Assembly: GCA_023846275.1 (NCBI GenBank)
Contig: CM043865.1
Location: forward strand, 30,423,912 to 30,487,911
DNA: 64,000 bases
Origin: Vanilla planifolia
Taxonomy: Eukaryota > Streptophyta > Magnoliopsida > Asparagales > Orchidaceae
Direction: 5' to 3'
The notes under the pieces are model-generated. The model saw nothing but the letters and a program-made list of their open reading frames with translations, did not search any database and was not told the origin of the DNA. A program made the translations under genes and the position numbers. How positions within the stretch are numbered: the stretch's first letter is position 1; the number at the start of each line of letters is the position of its first letter. Below are positions 48,314-60,843 of the stretch, one piece after another.

Positions 48314-48629
48314 CACGTGTTGAAATGGACGGCGCGGACAAGACGGCGTTAGGCAAGAAACAGTGTACAGGTGTCAGCGGCATTCCAAATTCTGCTCCAG
48401 GAATGGCACGTGGATGAATCTTTGGGAAAAAGTAGATCATGACGTGGGTTCATCTTTGGCGTACACGCAATCGGACGGAAGGCAGTAATTAAAAGGTATT
48501 GTTCTTTACAGAGGGGCAACGCGGCGGGATGTAGGCCAACATGCTCCAGCAGTTCGAGCTAACTTAGACTGGATAAATGGTGCGTTTGGTTGCTCAAAAT
48601 TAAAAAGAGTAAGACGTGGAACCACCGAC
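48314..48629 (-). promoter_or_regulatory. ABRE/G-box and DRE cluster upstream of the EDL3-like gene
   Basis: Upstream of the start codon at 48205 are CACGTG at 48314-48319 and 48407-48412, ACGTGG at 48442-48447 and 48614-48619, and the DRE core ACCGAC at 48624-48629. ACGT-core ABREs bind bZIP (ABF/AREB) factors and can work together with DRE elements. The grouping fits a gene induced by ABA or drought, as reported for Arabidopsis EDL3. The DNA function is inferred from motifs alone. Confidence 0.55.
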
Positions 48630-48994
48630 CAAAGCCAATGGAGACGATTAGTTTTTACGCTTTGTTTATTCTAGTCTCCCAGTGACGGTCATGAGGTACT
48701 TTTGTTGGTTCTCTTATTGGTGGTCCATCAGAAGGACACCTGGCGGAAGTCGGCAGCATGGGCACGTTGGGGCAAAAGCCTTCCAAGCTTACCCACGGCT
48801 GCTTATCCACCCGCCGAGTGGACTAGGCAAGATCTTTGTGTTACAACACATGTGAAGTCTTTCCCCAATGAGAATCGCTCACTCGTGTCAGTCTATCCAA
48901 AAAAGATAAAATAACTTGGATATACGTCTAATGGGAATTATATTTCTTTGTCATTTAACATAGGACACACAAAGGAGACCAAGAACAATGCAGA

Positions 48995-48996
<2 letters not shown>

Positions 48997-49028
<32 letters not shown>
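48997..49028. repeat. (AT)n microsatellite
   Basis: About 32 bp of AT dinucleotides. Confidence 0.9.
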
Positions 49029-49032
<4 letters not shown>

Positions 49033-52000
49033 ATTTGTTTGGTATGTTTGTAATTAAAAAGAAAAAGATTTTACAAAAAAAAAAAATAAGATTTCTTTTC
49101 GAAAGATGATTCGTATGAAAAAAAAAGATAGCCTTTTTTATTATCATTTGAAAACAAAATTATTTTTTAAAATATTTTTTTTATCAAAATTAGTTTTAAA
49201 ATAATATATGAAATCAATCTTGATACAATCTTAATTTGATTAATTTTGACGTATTATGATTTTCATAAAAAAATTTATTACATTACTTATCTAAGCAAAT
49301 AAAATTTGACCTAAATTCATTTTAAGTTCACATTAAACATATATTTAAATTAAGCTACATGATTACATTTATTATCTCATTTCTTTCAATCCAACTCTTT
49401 ATTGTCTCCCTCTAGCAAATCATTTGACAATTGAACTATCTTATTATGTCGCCCATTAATTACTCACTCAATCATTAGCCTTCTCATTAATGAAGACTTA
49501 TTCTTCAAGAATTGTTCTCTCAATTTTCACTACTCTCTCTATCTTAGCCCAAGGTTATCTTCAAGACATCATTGAGCCATATTTTGTTACTTGATCCTTT
49601 ATATTTTAAATCCTTAATTGAGTCACTTTATATGATTAATCTTTTATAAATATAGTGTGTTATACATTTTTTAAGTTTTAAAGTTTAATTGATTATTAAT
49701 AGTTTTTTTAGTTGTCATTTTTTACTATTTAAGAATATTAGTATAATTAATTTAGTATTATAATGATTGTTTCATATGTTTTTTTATATTAAAAAATATT
49801 CACACGTCTATGATATTAGTATTTTTATCATATTTTGAGCTTATTTCTTATTGTTTAACAATCACAAATAATTCTAAAATATAAGATATCTTTAAAAAAA
49901 TTACAACAAAGTGTTGCTAATTTTTTTCAAAATAAACAAACTAATCAAGAGTTAAATTGGTTTAATCATGAAGGCAAGGTTATTCAACCATGATTACTAG
50001 AAGGTGGAGTTGGTAGTGATTGGCAGCAAAAGACAATAGTGATCGATGTTTCATAATAGTGTTCAGTGATAAAACAATTACTGATAATAGGTAGCTTCTA
50101 ATTAAGGTTTTGTAAGGTGAGCATGAGAGACAATTACCATAACTTTGAAAAAAAACATGTGATGTTTGTCAACTAAATTGACTAATGATTAAGTAACTTT
50201 GTTAAATAATTTTAAAAAATTTGTTTTGACACTAGAAATTAATGACTGTATACAAATCATATAAGTAACATTACAATAAAACTTTTATAATAAAAGACAT
50301 GTTTGTAAACTAAAAATTTTCTTATATATTATTTATAAATCTCATATAATGGGTTGTATTGAAGGGTTCGGTGTAGAGTAACTTATGCAAGGATAGAATT
50401 GACACATTAGATTTGGCTAGTGATAGAGAATTTTGGAAATCATTATTTTACTTGAACAACTTCTACAACTACTTGAACCCTTTAAATATTTTTGCAAATG
50501 AAAGAACTCTAAATACTATATTTTTCTTATATTAGACAATCTTTATTAAATCTATTGCTTTTTCTAACTTGGAGGTTTCATGTAAATTATGGTTTTATTT
50601 TTATTTTTCTATCATTTTGTGATTTTTTTAATTTTTTTCTCTTTCTTATAATGTTGTAAATCTCATATTACTGTATAATTATATTATAAATTTAAGGACA
50701 TTACTGACATCAACAATATCAAGACAAAAATAAACAATAAACCTTTAAACTGTAATCTTTGAATTGTATTAAAGTATGTTGTACAAGAAGCATGACATAT
50801 AATAAAAAAGTTGCTAATAGAAGCCTCCATAAAATGTTAGATATACTAATTCTTTAGCAATATTATTGGAAGTAAGGTGGGGGTTTTATGCATGACAAGT
50901 AAACATTAAGAAAATAAGAGGGACAAAAGATACATAAGAAATTAAGAAAAAAGATTATAAAAAAAATGAAAGTTTTTCTTTCTAAAGCCATTTTACTAGT
51001 ATTAAAAACTATAAATGATTACAATAAGTATTAATACGATCTCCGCCTAACTCTCCAAAGATATATCATGGACAAGTTAATACAAGAAAATTAGTTACAA
51101 CCAATTATAAATAGTTGCAAATAATAAGTGAATCATCTATAATCTTATGACTATTTTCGAGGGTTTGATCATAAACAAATATTGGACACCACATCAAAGG
51201 TACTGCACCACCAAATCCTAATGGTGACTCAAAAAATGAAAAAAATGTTCTAAGCACCTTTAGAGGATAGCACAGAGTCTACTTGATGATCAACCTCAAG
51301 ACTACTTGAAGAACTACCTAAAGGTTATGACAGCCATTGGGAAGCTCATCAAGGTATAAAAAAACTTTAATTGGCGTCAAGATTAACATAATTTAAAGCT
51401 AAACCAAGTCAAAATTTTAATGATGGATAGAACATATGGTCAAGAAATTGAATTTATCATTAAATTGATTCCAAAATCAAGATCAATATCTAAAGCTCCA
51501 TATTGATTAATATCTATAAAGTTTTTACACATAAAAATTATAAGAATTATTAAATAAAAATCTTATTCATCCCAATGTGTCTCTATGAGAAGTATATATG
51601 TTATTTATCAAAATAAAGACAAAGTTTAAGGGTTTGTTTTGACTACATAGAGATTAATAATATTATAATTACGAATAAACATTCTTTGTTGAGAATGGAT
51701 GATTTTTTTGTCAATTACCAAGAACTAATTTATTTTTATAGTTTATTTTAAATTTACGTATCATCAACAAAAAAAAAAAAGAATATTCGAAATACATCAT
51801 TCAACATAAGATATGTTTATTATGAGTTCTTAATATTACTTTTTTGGATTAACAATTACATCAATAACATTAATAAATATGATGAATAAATATTCAAATA
51901 ATATATTGATTAATTTATTATAAATTTATAAATTATATTCTAATATATTCAAAGGAAAAAGAATACTATGAGAGACATTTACATATAATACATCATATGT

Positions 52001-52625
52001 TAAGAGAATACAAAGTATATGTCATTTTTTATGAATGTTAACTATAGTTGTCTAGTTAATATTTCTTAGTTACATGTTAATTGATAAGTAATCATAGATT
52101 TTCAAAAAATGATAATCATAATTGATTTATGTAGGCTTATAAATGTGTTTGAGAATAAAATTTCTTAAGAATAAAAAATTATTAAAAAAATTTATAAAAG
52201 GATTCTTTTTTTAAAATTATTTTACAACTTATAAGAATAATTTATAAGATAATTAAATTTGAGTGGGTTGCATATTGTGAAAAAAGTTTTCAATAAAGAA
52301 TTTTTTGATGTCACTCTTTATCTTGTCTTTGCCCAAAGTAATGGAAAGATTCCAAACTTATAATAATATCATTTTTTGCTATCTTTTGATGCACATTAAA
52401 AGTTATCCTATTCATCCCTTTTCTTAAAGTAACATGAGAAGAATTTAGTCTATGATTTAGAGTTAATAACTATTATTTTTGTTTTAAAGATTTAGAGATA
52501 TTATCTATATAGCATAAAATATGTAATATTTATTGATCATAAATATATAAAATATAATTTTATTTAAGGACAGTTGAATTTAAGATAATATAGATAGTTA
52601 TAATATATTAATAATAATAATCATA

Positions 52626-52850
52626 ATATCAATTATCATCATGGTTATATAAATATTATTACTAACTGTTTAAGTTATTATCAAAGTTTAAATATAAAAT
52701 AACAAGTGTAGATGAACAATAATTTATTTATGAAGTAAATTACAATTGGCAGATATTCATTATCATCATGATCATACAAATATTGTTATCAACTATTTAA
52801 GTTATTATCCTAGTTTGAATATAATACAAATGTATATAAAATAATATTGA
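52626..52850. repeat. Degenerate tandem duplication, period about 127 bp
   Basis: Two units share ATATYMATTATCATCATG, a following AAATATT word and TTTAAGTTATTATC, then a GTTTRAATATAA word. No function seen. Confidence 0.55.
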
Positions 52851-54510
52851 ATAAGGATTATAACTCAAAGTATTCAATGCATCTAAGTGAAAGTTAGATG
52901 TATCATGAGTTAAAATAATATGGTTTGAAAAGAGGCGTGATGGATCGGGTAAGTATTCAATCTATCAAAAAGTAAAGAGAGAATATCAATACCTTAGTTG
53001 ATTATTACAACCATTGTTAATTATACTATGGAAGTGGGATCAAAGTTCTATGAATTTTGTAATTGATCTTCCAAGCTCTCGTTAAGTTTGTAATGTTATT
53101 TAGGCGATAGTGGATAAATGAATAAAATTAGCTTATTTTATTTTTATTAAGACTAATTATTCTATTAAAAGATTAGTAAAAATATATTGAGATTAAACTG
53201 TAAAGTTGTATGGAGTTTTTAAAGCTATTGATTCAAATACAATTCCCAAGTTCATGTATTGTTTTTAATAAATATACATCAACTTTCAATGTTCTAAAAT
53301 TTAATGCATTATTTTATTCTCAAGCTAATAGATAAGTTAGGAAAATTATAAATATTTTAAAAGAAATGTCAAAACTAAGCTTTTAGGATTTTTGATGGTC
53401 ATTAGTAGAACCACTAAGCTTTAGTAAAACATGCATATAAGAACATTTTTAGTGCAATATTTGTATGAATTTTAATGAAGTTTTTTTTATTTGAAAAAGA
53501 ATGAATATCTTTAGTGGTAATTTGATAGTAAAAGAGCAGCATTGAATTCTATATTGTTAGATGAGACAATTAAAAAATATCAAAAATAATCAATGATCGA
53601 TTGCAACTTACTTATGATCAATTCAACAAATATAATTGTGTAAGATATAAGATGTTGGAGTTTTAGGTTGATTTTCATTTGTTTGTAAGAGTAAGTCATA
53701 CATAAATTGATTTAATTTGAAAATGCGAGAGAACTAAATCCTTATTTTATAAGATATATTTTTTTTATATTAACTAACCTTATCATTACATTTAATTGAA
53801 ATTTATAATATGTTTTATTTTTTAATCTTAAAAAAATATATTTCAAACCTTTTTTATATGATTAAATTTGATATTTCTATCAAGAAACTTTAATCTAATC
53901 CCCAAGTCATGAGAAATCAAATAAAATTTTGAATAGACAAATAAAACAATTTATAAATAGATCTATTCTTATGATAAATAGTCATTAGTAGAATTAGTAA
54001 GGAAGAGAAATAACTCGAGCTCAACTTTACATGCTAAAAAATCCTTTAAACAAAATTGAATTTTGGATGACAAAAACTTTAAAATAGAGGAGAATTTGTT
54101 ATGACCCAATAATTGCAAAGGATATGATAAATCATTTGCCAAATGATGCAACTTGTATGTTCTCTCTCTTTTTTTTTATTTTTTTCTTATTCACATCTTT
54201 CTTTGAATTTAAATATCTTCACAAAAACTAAACAAATATCATATAAAATTCATAAAAAAAAAAGGTTTGTTACATAACGACCTACAGAATGCCACAGAAT
54301 TTAATTGTTTTCCTATTTTTTTAGGAATTATTCCCCAACGAGAGAATAGTAAAAAAAAATAGAACAGAAATACTTAAAATGCACGAAGTGGCCGAGAAGG
54401 ATTTTTTTGTTTAAATATTGGTAACGTTCTCCTACAGCAGAACGGCTTTCAGGGTAATTTGAACGTTGGAGCTGCTCCATTGAAAGAGAGCAAATGAGAG
54501 AGAAGATCCT

Positions 54511-54900
54511 ATGGAGGAGAAAACAGTCGCGAAGAAATATTCTCGAACTCCAAAGAGAGCCATCACCCGAAGGAGAGAAAGGTCGTCGGTGAGGTTGACT
54601 GGCCTCATCAGGGGGCGTCTGCAACTGAAGGGTAAAGTTTTCTTGCTCCCTTTTTCATTGCCCTCAAAGAAGGAAACTGCTTCTTCTCATATTCTTTTTG
54701 TTGTGTTCATTCAAGCTTTGATGTTTTCTCTTTCAATTGTTTTTGCTAAACGAATTACTTTTTTACTTCAAATTTCATCAGGGTTTCTGAAAACTTGGGC
54801 AATGTTTTACTTTATATTTGTGGTTTTGGAACCCCTTCAAATTCCTTTCTCCGATTGCCGACAGCAAGGCTTAAAGCATAATCCATTAGGCAGAAATTGA
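54511..54900 (+). CDS. Possible small gene, unrecognised; first exon likely 54511-54631
   Basis: The ATG at 54511 follows a GA-rich, 5'-UTR-like stretch and opens 40 codons that are unusually basic (MEEKTVAKKYSRTPKRAI, then RRRERSSVRLTGLIRGRLQLK). A good splice donor (AAGG|GTAAAG) follows at 54632, after which the composition becomes T-rich and intron-like even though the frame stays open to 54900. A possible acceptor (GCCGACAG) ends at 54865, after which the joined frame would stop within a few codons. I do not recognise the product. Composition and splice context suggest a transcribed locus, but it could also be a gene remnant or non-coding. Confidence 0.3.
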   Translation: MEEKTVAKKYSRTPKRAITRRRERSSVRLTGLIRGRLQLKGKVFLLPFSLPSKKETASSHILFVVFIQALMFSLSIVFAKRITFLLQISSGFLKTWAMFYFIFVVLEPLQIPFSDCRQQGLKHNPLGRN

Positions 54901-55837
54901 TTTAAAGATCAACTTCCACGGCATGATATTTCAAAAGGCACCACGAGCAGGAATGTTCTAAAAATATTATATCACACAGCAAAGATGGGGCTTGACTACA
55001 GCATACGTCAAGAGTCATCATTGTGATCAGGGGAATAGTTTGGCTCAAATATCAAAATTTAGTGGGAGTTGGGCTCGATTTGAACTGTTCAAACATGAGC
55101 TTAAAACAGAGCAGGAACCATATTGCAAGTCAATCATGTGTGCTGTTGGTGTACTTGATTTGCTGGGCAAGTGAATAAATTTATGATTGTATATATTAAT
55201 ATCTTTGTTAAGATTAGATGTATACATTTGTTTGACTTAGAATTCTATTAAAAATACAAAAATTAATTGAATGTTGGATTGCTCTTTGCTCCAATTAGAT
55301 TTGAATCTATAATCAATGACTTAGATTTTGCATCAATAGGACCACGTTAAATTCTTTCTAGCAAAAACTTGAATCAAAGCAAACATCTTCAATATGAGCT
55401 TAACTCATAGTCAAGTCACAACATTAACAACCTTACATGTGCTTTTTTTTTCGTACTTTTCTTCTTTTAGCTTTAAACATCAATAGTTGTTGTCACTCAT
55501 AGCAAAAGTTGAAAGTGATTAATATCCCAATGCATATAATGGAACCTTCATATTATTCACAAAATGTTACAATCTAAAACTTATATGTGACTACAACTAG
55601 TAGCTCATAATATATGATCACTCAAGGCTCCTTCATTGCTTTAGGACTCAAATAGTTTCATCATCTACCTCCAAATTATGAACTTCGATATTTGAATCAT
55701 AACTTGTAACACACAAAGAAAGCGAGGCATGATCATCAGGGGATATCTCAAGGAGAAAAATCATCACACAAGGTATGATTTTAATAAGTTTTAGAGACCC
55801 ACTTCCTATTGTTAAATTTATCTAACTCTTTAACAAT

Positions 55838-56000
55838 GACATCAACTTCCTCTCAATGACCATCAAACCATTAGAAAATCTAGTTAGACTGTTTTATCTA
55901 AACCTAGAAAATCTTCAAAGACATCAACTTCCTCTCAATGACCATCAAATCATTCGAAAATCTAATTGGACTATTTTATCTAAACCTAGAACATCTAGTT
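55838..56000. repeat. Tandem duplication, period 82 bp
   Basis: Two nearly identical copies, each starting GACATCAACTTCCTCTCAAT and running through TTTTATCTAAACCTAGAA. Only a few differences are visible, so the duplication is fairly recent. Confidence 0.85.
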
Positions 56001-56429
56001 TCCAAACCCAAGACTTCTAATTGCTATCTAATTTGCTTTTTTAACGTTCTAGTTCACTAATAATGATACCATTCTCACTATGGATTCTTAAGAAACTTGA
56101 AACATGCTTAAAATACAAAAATCAGTTGAATTGAACCAAAAAATAAATTGAATTGGGAGGGAAACCATAGCAAATCCTTCATAAATCCTCTTAGACTAAT
56201 TATAATGAAGTTTTTGCTTATATTACTCAAATTAAAACAAAAATCGATGCTAGTAATATCAAACTCAAAATAAATGACAATGTTTTCAACTTGATGTGAA
56301 GTCAACTTTTCTAAATAACTATTTGTAAGAAATGTTTATATTGAACAACTTATAGGCTACTTGAAATAAGAATTTTTTTTAAAATTAAAAAAAAAATTAT
56401 ATTACTTAAAACAAGTACAATGAGTTTAG

Positions 56430-57055
56430 AACTGAGAGATTGACTTATATTTTAGAGATAATAGATTTGTTCAATGTTTATATAAATATGTTCTATATAT
56501 GAAACAAAAGAAATGACATATTATTTTTTTATGTAGATGATCTTGCAAAATTCCTTAAAATTGATCAAAAAATTTAAAAAAGCTATGATAAAGGAGTTTG
56601 AAATGACAAATATGGGTCTAATGTCATACTTTTTTAGATTAGAAGTTAGACAGTTTAAAAAAAAATATATTTGTCACATGAGAATATTTTGTAAATAAGA
56701 TTATTAAAAGATTTAAGATGAAAGATTGTAATTTAGTCAGTAAACTAGTTAATTGTGAAGCAAAAATATGATGGTATAAAGGCAATGCAATAAATCCCAC
56801 TCTCTATAAAAGTTTGATAGGATATTTGGCAAGCATATTAATTGCTTTGATAGTAAATCTACTATTTCTTTGAAAAATAATTTAATATATCAAACAGTGA
56901 GCAAGCATATTAATATTTATTTTCATTTTATGTGTGAGCATGTGAAGAAGAAATATGTAAACTTAACTTATTTAAAGACACATGATAAAATTACTGACAT
57001 TTTAATTAAATCATTTGGGTTAGATATTTTTAACAAATTTAAGAACATAAAATGA
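56430..57055 (+). mobile_element. Copia retrotransposon fragment (reverse transcriptase to RNase H), fossil
   Basis: Recognisable but heavily decayed copia pol sequence. It includes a YVDD reverse-transcriptase motif near 56,530-56,545 and downstream blocks ending in the RNase H C-terminal region (EHVKKKYVNLTYLKTHDKIT, about 56,937-57,000). No LTRs were found next to it. Many breaks; a fragment, probably old. Confidence 0.75.
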
Positions 57056-57479
57056 TAGATGGAAAATAATTAAGTTTAAAAAATGTGCTAAAAAATGAAC
57101 TTAATTATAAAAATAGTCAAAGTTAATTGGAATAAATGAAGTTTTTAGAGAATTAAAATGATTATGATCAAAATTGGTTCTGAATTATATAGTTGGTTAA
57201 AATTAGTTATAAGTTGTGAATTTGTGATACTAATAATCAAATTTAATTAAGTCATTGTTTATATTATGCTAGTTATGATCAAAATTAATTTAAATGTAAA
57301 AGTTTTTTGATACTATATATATATATATATATAACATTATATTTAATATAAAGTTTTAATAAAGAAATTTTATTTTTATTGTTTTTCATTTTGTTTATAT
57401 TCTATATTATACATGTATTATTATTTGAAATATTTTTCTTATAACATAGTAATGATTGAGTATTACAACTGTCATGCTA

Positions 57480-58010
57480 AGTCACTCTTTGGTGATGATG
57501 TCATATAATCACGCCTTTTGCATTCTGAGAGCAACGGATCTGTCAACTCTCTATATACACACAAACACGTAGGACTCGCACCTGCACAGGTGTCAAGAAC
57601 ATCTCTCATCAGTGGCATGCTTTGATGCTCCGTTAGATCTCGTTTCTTGTAAAGCTACAAGGTCATCATCAGAGAATGTCAACCCAGTCTTTATTCCCCC
57701 TACCACAGAACTCATTTCCTGACAGGAGAATCACTTGCTTCAAATGTTTGAGTGCGTGGGATCTATGCAACGTTTTAGTTCAATTATTTCATACCGTTGC
57801 TGTTTCTTTTTCATGACACGCAATTCATAGTTGTCTGAAATCAAACCAGAAACACTGCAGAGATATTTCTTTTGCTAAAGTTTGATATCTATCTCCACCA
57901 TTAAATAACTCTTCCAGATACTTTTTAGTATGATGTCATCTGCCAGGTGATTTCTCCCAAGGATAATTTAAAGCAGACAATGGTGCCATCAAACGTTTAA
58001 AAAACAATCA
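57480..58010. other. Higher-GC island of unknown nature
   Basis: A stretch of about 530 bp with clearly higher GC than its flanks and no long open frame. A TGATGAT...CTGAGAG arrangement at its left end resembles C/D snoRNA boxes but is too short. It may be an old exon set, a non-coding transcript or a transposon remnant. Confidence 0.3.
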
Positions 58011-60310
58011 CAGTTAATCTTTAATATTCAAATCAAATAAATTCAAGAGAAATTGTTTCATACTACATTATTACTTGAAAATTTGATTAAAATTAATATT
58101 GAGGCAAAATTTGTGGTGAACGAGAGCTGGACGGCAGTGTAAGTTAACCAGATTCTCAATAACCTCGTTGAAGGTCTCTCCTTACGTGATCAAACCATTG
58201 TGATTTGCTTTCTTGTTTTGAAAAAACTTATAATTACATTTTTTTTAAATGTTTACATGTTAACCAAATTATTAATGCATTGTTCTCCGTTGGCCACGTG
58301 CCACTCTTTTGGTCGATGTTTCTTTGTATCGGTTGCCAACATAAATGTGGTACAATGTTTTGCTTTTTTGTTATAAAGGATTTTTATTCATGACTTATTT
58401 TTTCTAGTTTTTTCATGAAAATTCATGATCATGTCTTCTTGCCTAGATTTACTATACTAGCCAACCCACTTGGTCTAAGAAACCAAGCTAAACCCTCTAT
58501 GCTGCCCTTTGCCTACTATGGCGTTCTTGCTCAGACCGAACCCCTTGTCTTGCACTAACATGGATTGGTTGGGACTCCTTCGTCGAGAAATATCATCCAA
58601 CCCAGCTAAGACCAACTTATGTTAACCATTCTTAGGTGAATCAACTATACTTGGTCAATTAAGCTTCTTGAATATATTCTTTTATGTCTTACAAAGAATC
58701 TAATATATATATATATACATACACACACACACACAAACACATGCACACACATATTATTTACTATTATCATGTATTAATTTCAAATATATTCTATTTGAAC
58801 AAAAATATAATCATTAAAATTTTCTAACAAAAAAGTGTTACAAAATATACTTATTTTTTTGTTATATAGGGTTCTTTTTATTTTGTCACAAAATTTGACA
58901 CATATATACAATCAAACAAAATCATATTAATTTTTTCAATTTAATATTTTAAATCTTATTATTTCCTAAACGTAATACTTAATTTTCACAATAATAATAT
59001 TTATTCTTCTCTATCAACTTTTGATAGTACTACAAAATAATATGACATTTATGAGCTCTAAAGAATTGTTCAATAAGAGATCGAGGAATTGTCCAATTCA
59101 TTCACTGGAAGAGTAATAATTGGATCGGTTTTTGTTGAATCACGCCAACATTATCATCATAGTGTTCTCCTGTATTGTCTATGCCATAAAAAACAATTCA
59201 AGGTTTCACCTCGCAAACCATTTCTCCTTCTCTCGTTACACTTTAGTTTAGTTTGTGTGGAATACTTTTGTAACTTGTCTGACAAATACAAATTATTTGG
59301 TACACAAAATCAATAAAAGCGTATCATGATTTGCCACATAGTTGCATGCGTAGTTTAAATTTGAGATTTATATTACCTTTTTTAAGAAAAATGATGTCCA
59401 GTATCTTTCGTCGCCAAGTGTCCCCTAGATTCCACAACGTGGTGCCGCGTGTCGCATCAACTGGCAATCGCGTCACCAATGCCGTGGCTGACCAGTTCAA
59501 ATTACTTTTTAACTACTATGATTAAAACGGGTACAAATGTTAATTATTTTATAATTTTGTAGTTTAACGGCCTTAATCCAGCTGTTTTTAAATAAATATT
59601 TGGTGGGACGATAGCTTAAGTCTTAGGATTACCATGGCAACCGGGATGATTCTTCTCCATTCCAAATTTTCAATGCCGATGAACTCATCCATTGACATGC
59701 TGTCCTTGCCTAACTTCTCCAAGATTTGATTAGGTATGAGGGGGCATTTGTTCGTCCCATATCTAATGGCCAAGAAGATACTTACTTTCCATAAATCAAC
59801 GAAAGCTACGGGAATAAATAATTTTTCAACATTTAATATTTAGATTTTTCCTTTTTTTTGTATGTTTTGGAATTTTAATTTGAAATAATCTCGATCTGCC
59901 TTGCACCGTTTCTTTTACAATAATATTTTGATTATTTGGGGCATTATTGTCCTTTCCACGTGCAACAAAAATCGCATCTTTTGTGGGTTTTCGCCGTTGC
60001 CAAGAAGTTTCCGGTTCCGAAATCCAAATCTGTAATTATTATTTAATGCAGGTAGAAAAATATTAAAACAAGATCTACCCACTTCCCACTCTTAAAAGCA
60101 ACCATCTGCTCCTTTTGAAAGATTATTCATGAACATGGTTATTTTTTTATAGAAAAAATTTTCAAATACAATTACCGTTTGTAACATCATATTAAAAATA
60201 TAAAGATAATTTTATTATTTCAAATGATATTAAAAATAATTTTTACTTGAAAAAATTAAAGACTCAAACACCAAACATTTTAAATACACCTAACAATAAT
60301 AATAATTTCT
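58011..60310. other. AT-rich intergenic sequence and distal LUX promoter
   Basis: No gene recognised. It includes a TA/CA compound microsatellite (58,702-58,755) and a small GC-richer patch at 59.39-59.49 kb without a recognisable domain. Confidence 0.5.
59842..59849 (-). promoter_or_regulatory. CCA1-binding-site-like motif (AAAAATCT)
   Basis: AGATTTTT on the plus strand is the reverse complement of AAAAATCT, a CCA1-binding site. It lies about 1 kb upstream of LUX and could easily be chance in AT-rich DNA. Confidence 0.25.
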
Positions 60311-60319
60311 AGATATTTT
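60311..60319 (-). promoter_or_regulatory. Evening element (AAAATATCT) upstream of LUX
   Basis: AGATATTTT on the plus strand is an exact evening element on the minus strand, 525 bp before the LUX start codon. In Arabidopsis the LUX promoter carries an evening element through which CCA1 and LHY repress it in the morning. Conservation of the site beside a recognised LUX gene supports function, though a chance match in AT-rich DNA is possible. Confidence 0.55.
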
Positions 60320-60593
60320 TTTTTATTAATTAATTTAATATTTAATAATAATTATATTAAATACGAGCTTAGAAAAGATTTTGTAGAAGTTTAAAAGAAT
60401 CCTTAGAAGAGGAAATCTCAATGATTTACTATTATTGAACTGATCTCATATTGAACAGTTGTGGAATAATGGCAAGAAAGCGGGAGATAATTAGAGAATG
60501 CTTGCAATTCGAAGATGAGATTAGTTAGATACATCATTATTATAGTGAATATAATACAAATATTAGAGAGAGGAAATGTTCGTGGAGGAGGAA

Positions 60594-60640
60594 GGTGAGA
60601 GAGAGAGAAGAGAGAGAGAGATAGAGAGAGAGAGACGGAG
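60594..60640. repeat. (GA)n tract in the presumed LUX 5' leader or core promoter
   Basis: About 45 bp of GA repeats about 205-250 bp before the LUX start codon. GA/CT tracts are common in plant core promoters and 5' leaders. Confidence 0.8.
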
Positions 60641-60843
60641 AAGGAAATCAACCTCGAACGCCTCTCTGGTCTGCCCGTCCGCTTTTTCTTCTTGTTCCCC
60701 GGAAGGGGTTCTTCGCCTTCTCGGTGCTTTTCTGTACCAACGACTTCCCTTGATGCCAAAAGCTCTTCTTTTTTGCTCTTTACCATCTACTCTGCTATCT
60801 TCTTGAGAAAACGCAAATCCCCAAAAGTCGCTGCCCTTCGAGG

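Larger units (their letters stand above)
48630..54430. other. Distal F-box promoter and AT-rich spacer
   Basis: 48.63-48.95 kb is GC-richer and probably part of the F-box upstream region; I recognise no gene in it. A TA tract lies at 48,997-49,028. The rest is AT-rich with no recognisable gene. A degenerate tandem pair (period about 127 bp, words like ATTATCATCATG and TTTAAGTTATTATC) lies at about 52,626-52,850. Confidence 0.5.

Noticed and set aside
57486-57531. C/D-box snoRNA-like arrangement (TGATGAT ... CTGA with CTCT/AGAG ends)
   Set aside because: The span is about 45 nt, too short for a plant C/D snoRNA, and no internal C'/D' boxes or guide region could be defined.
58205-59525. Several short open frames with Met starts between the copia fragment and LUX
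   Set aside because: All are under 80 codons, lack domains or splice context, and are expected by chance.
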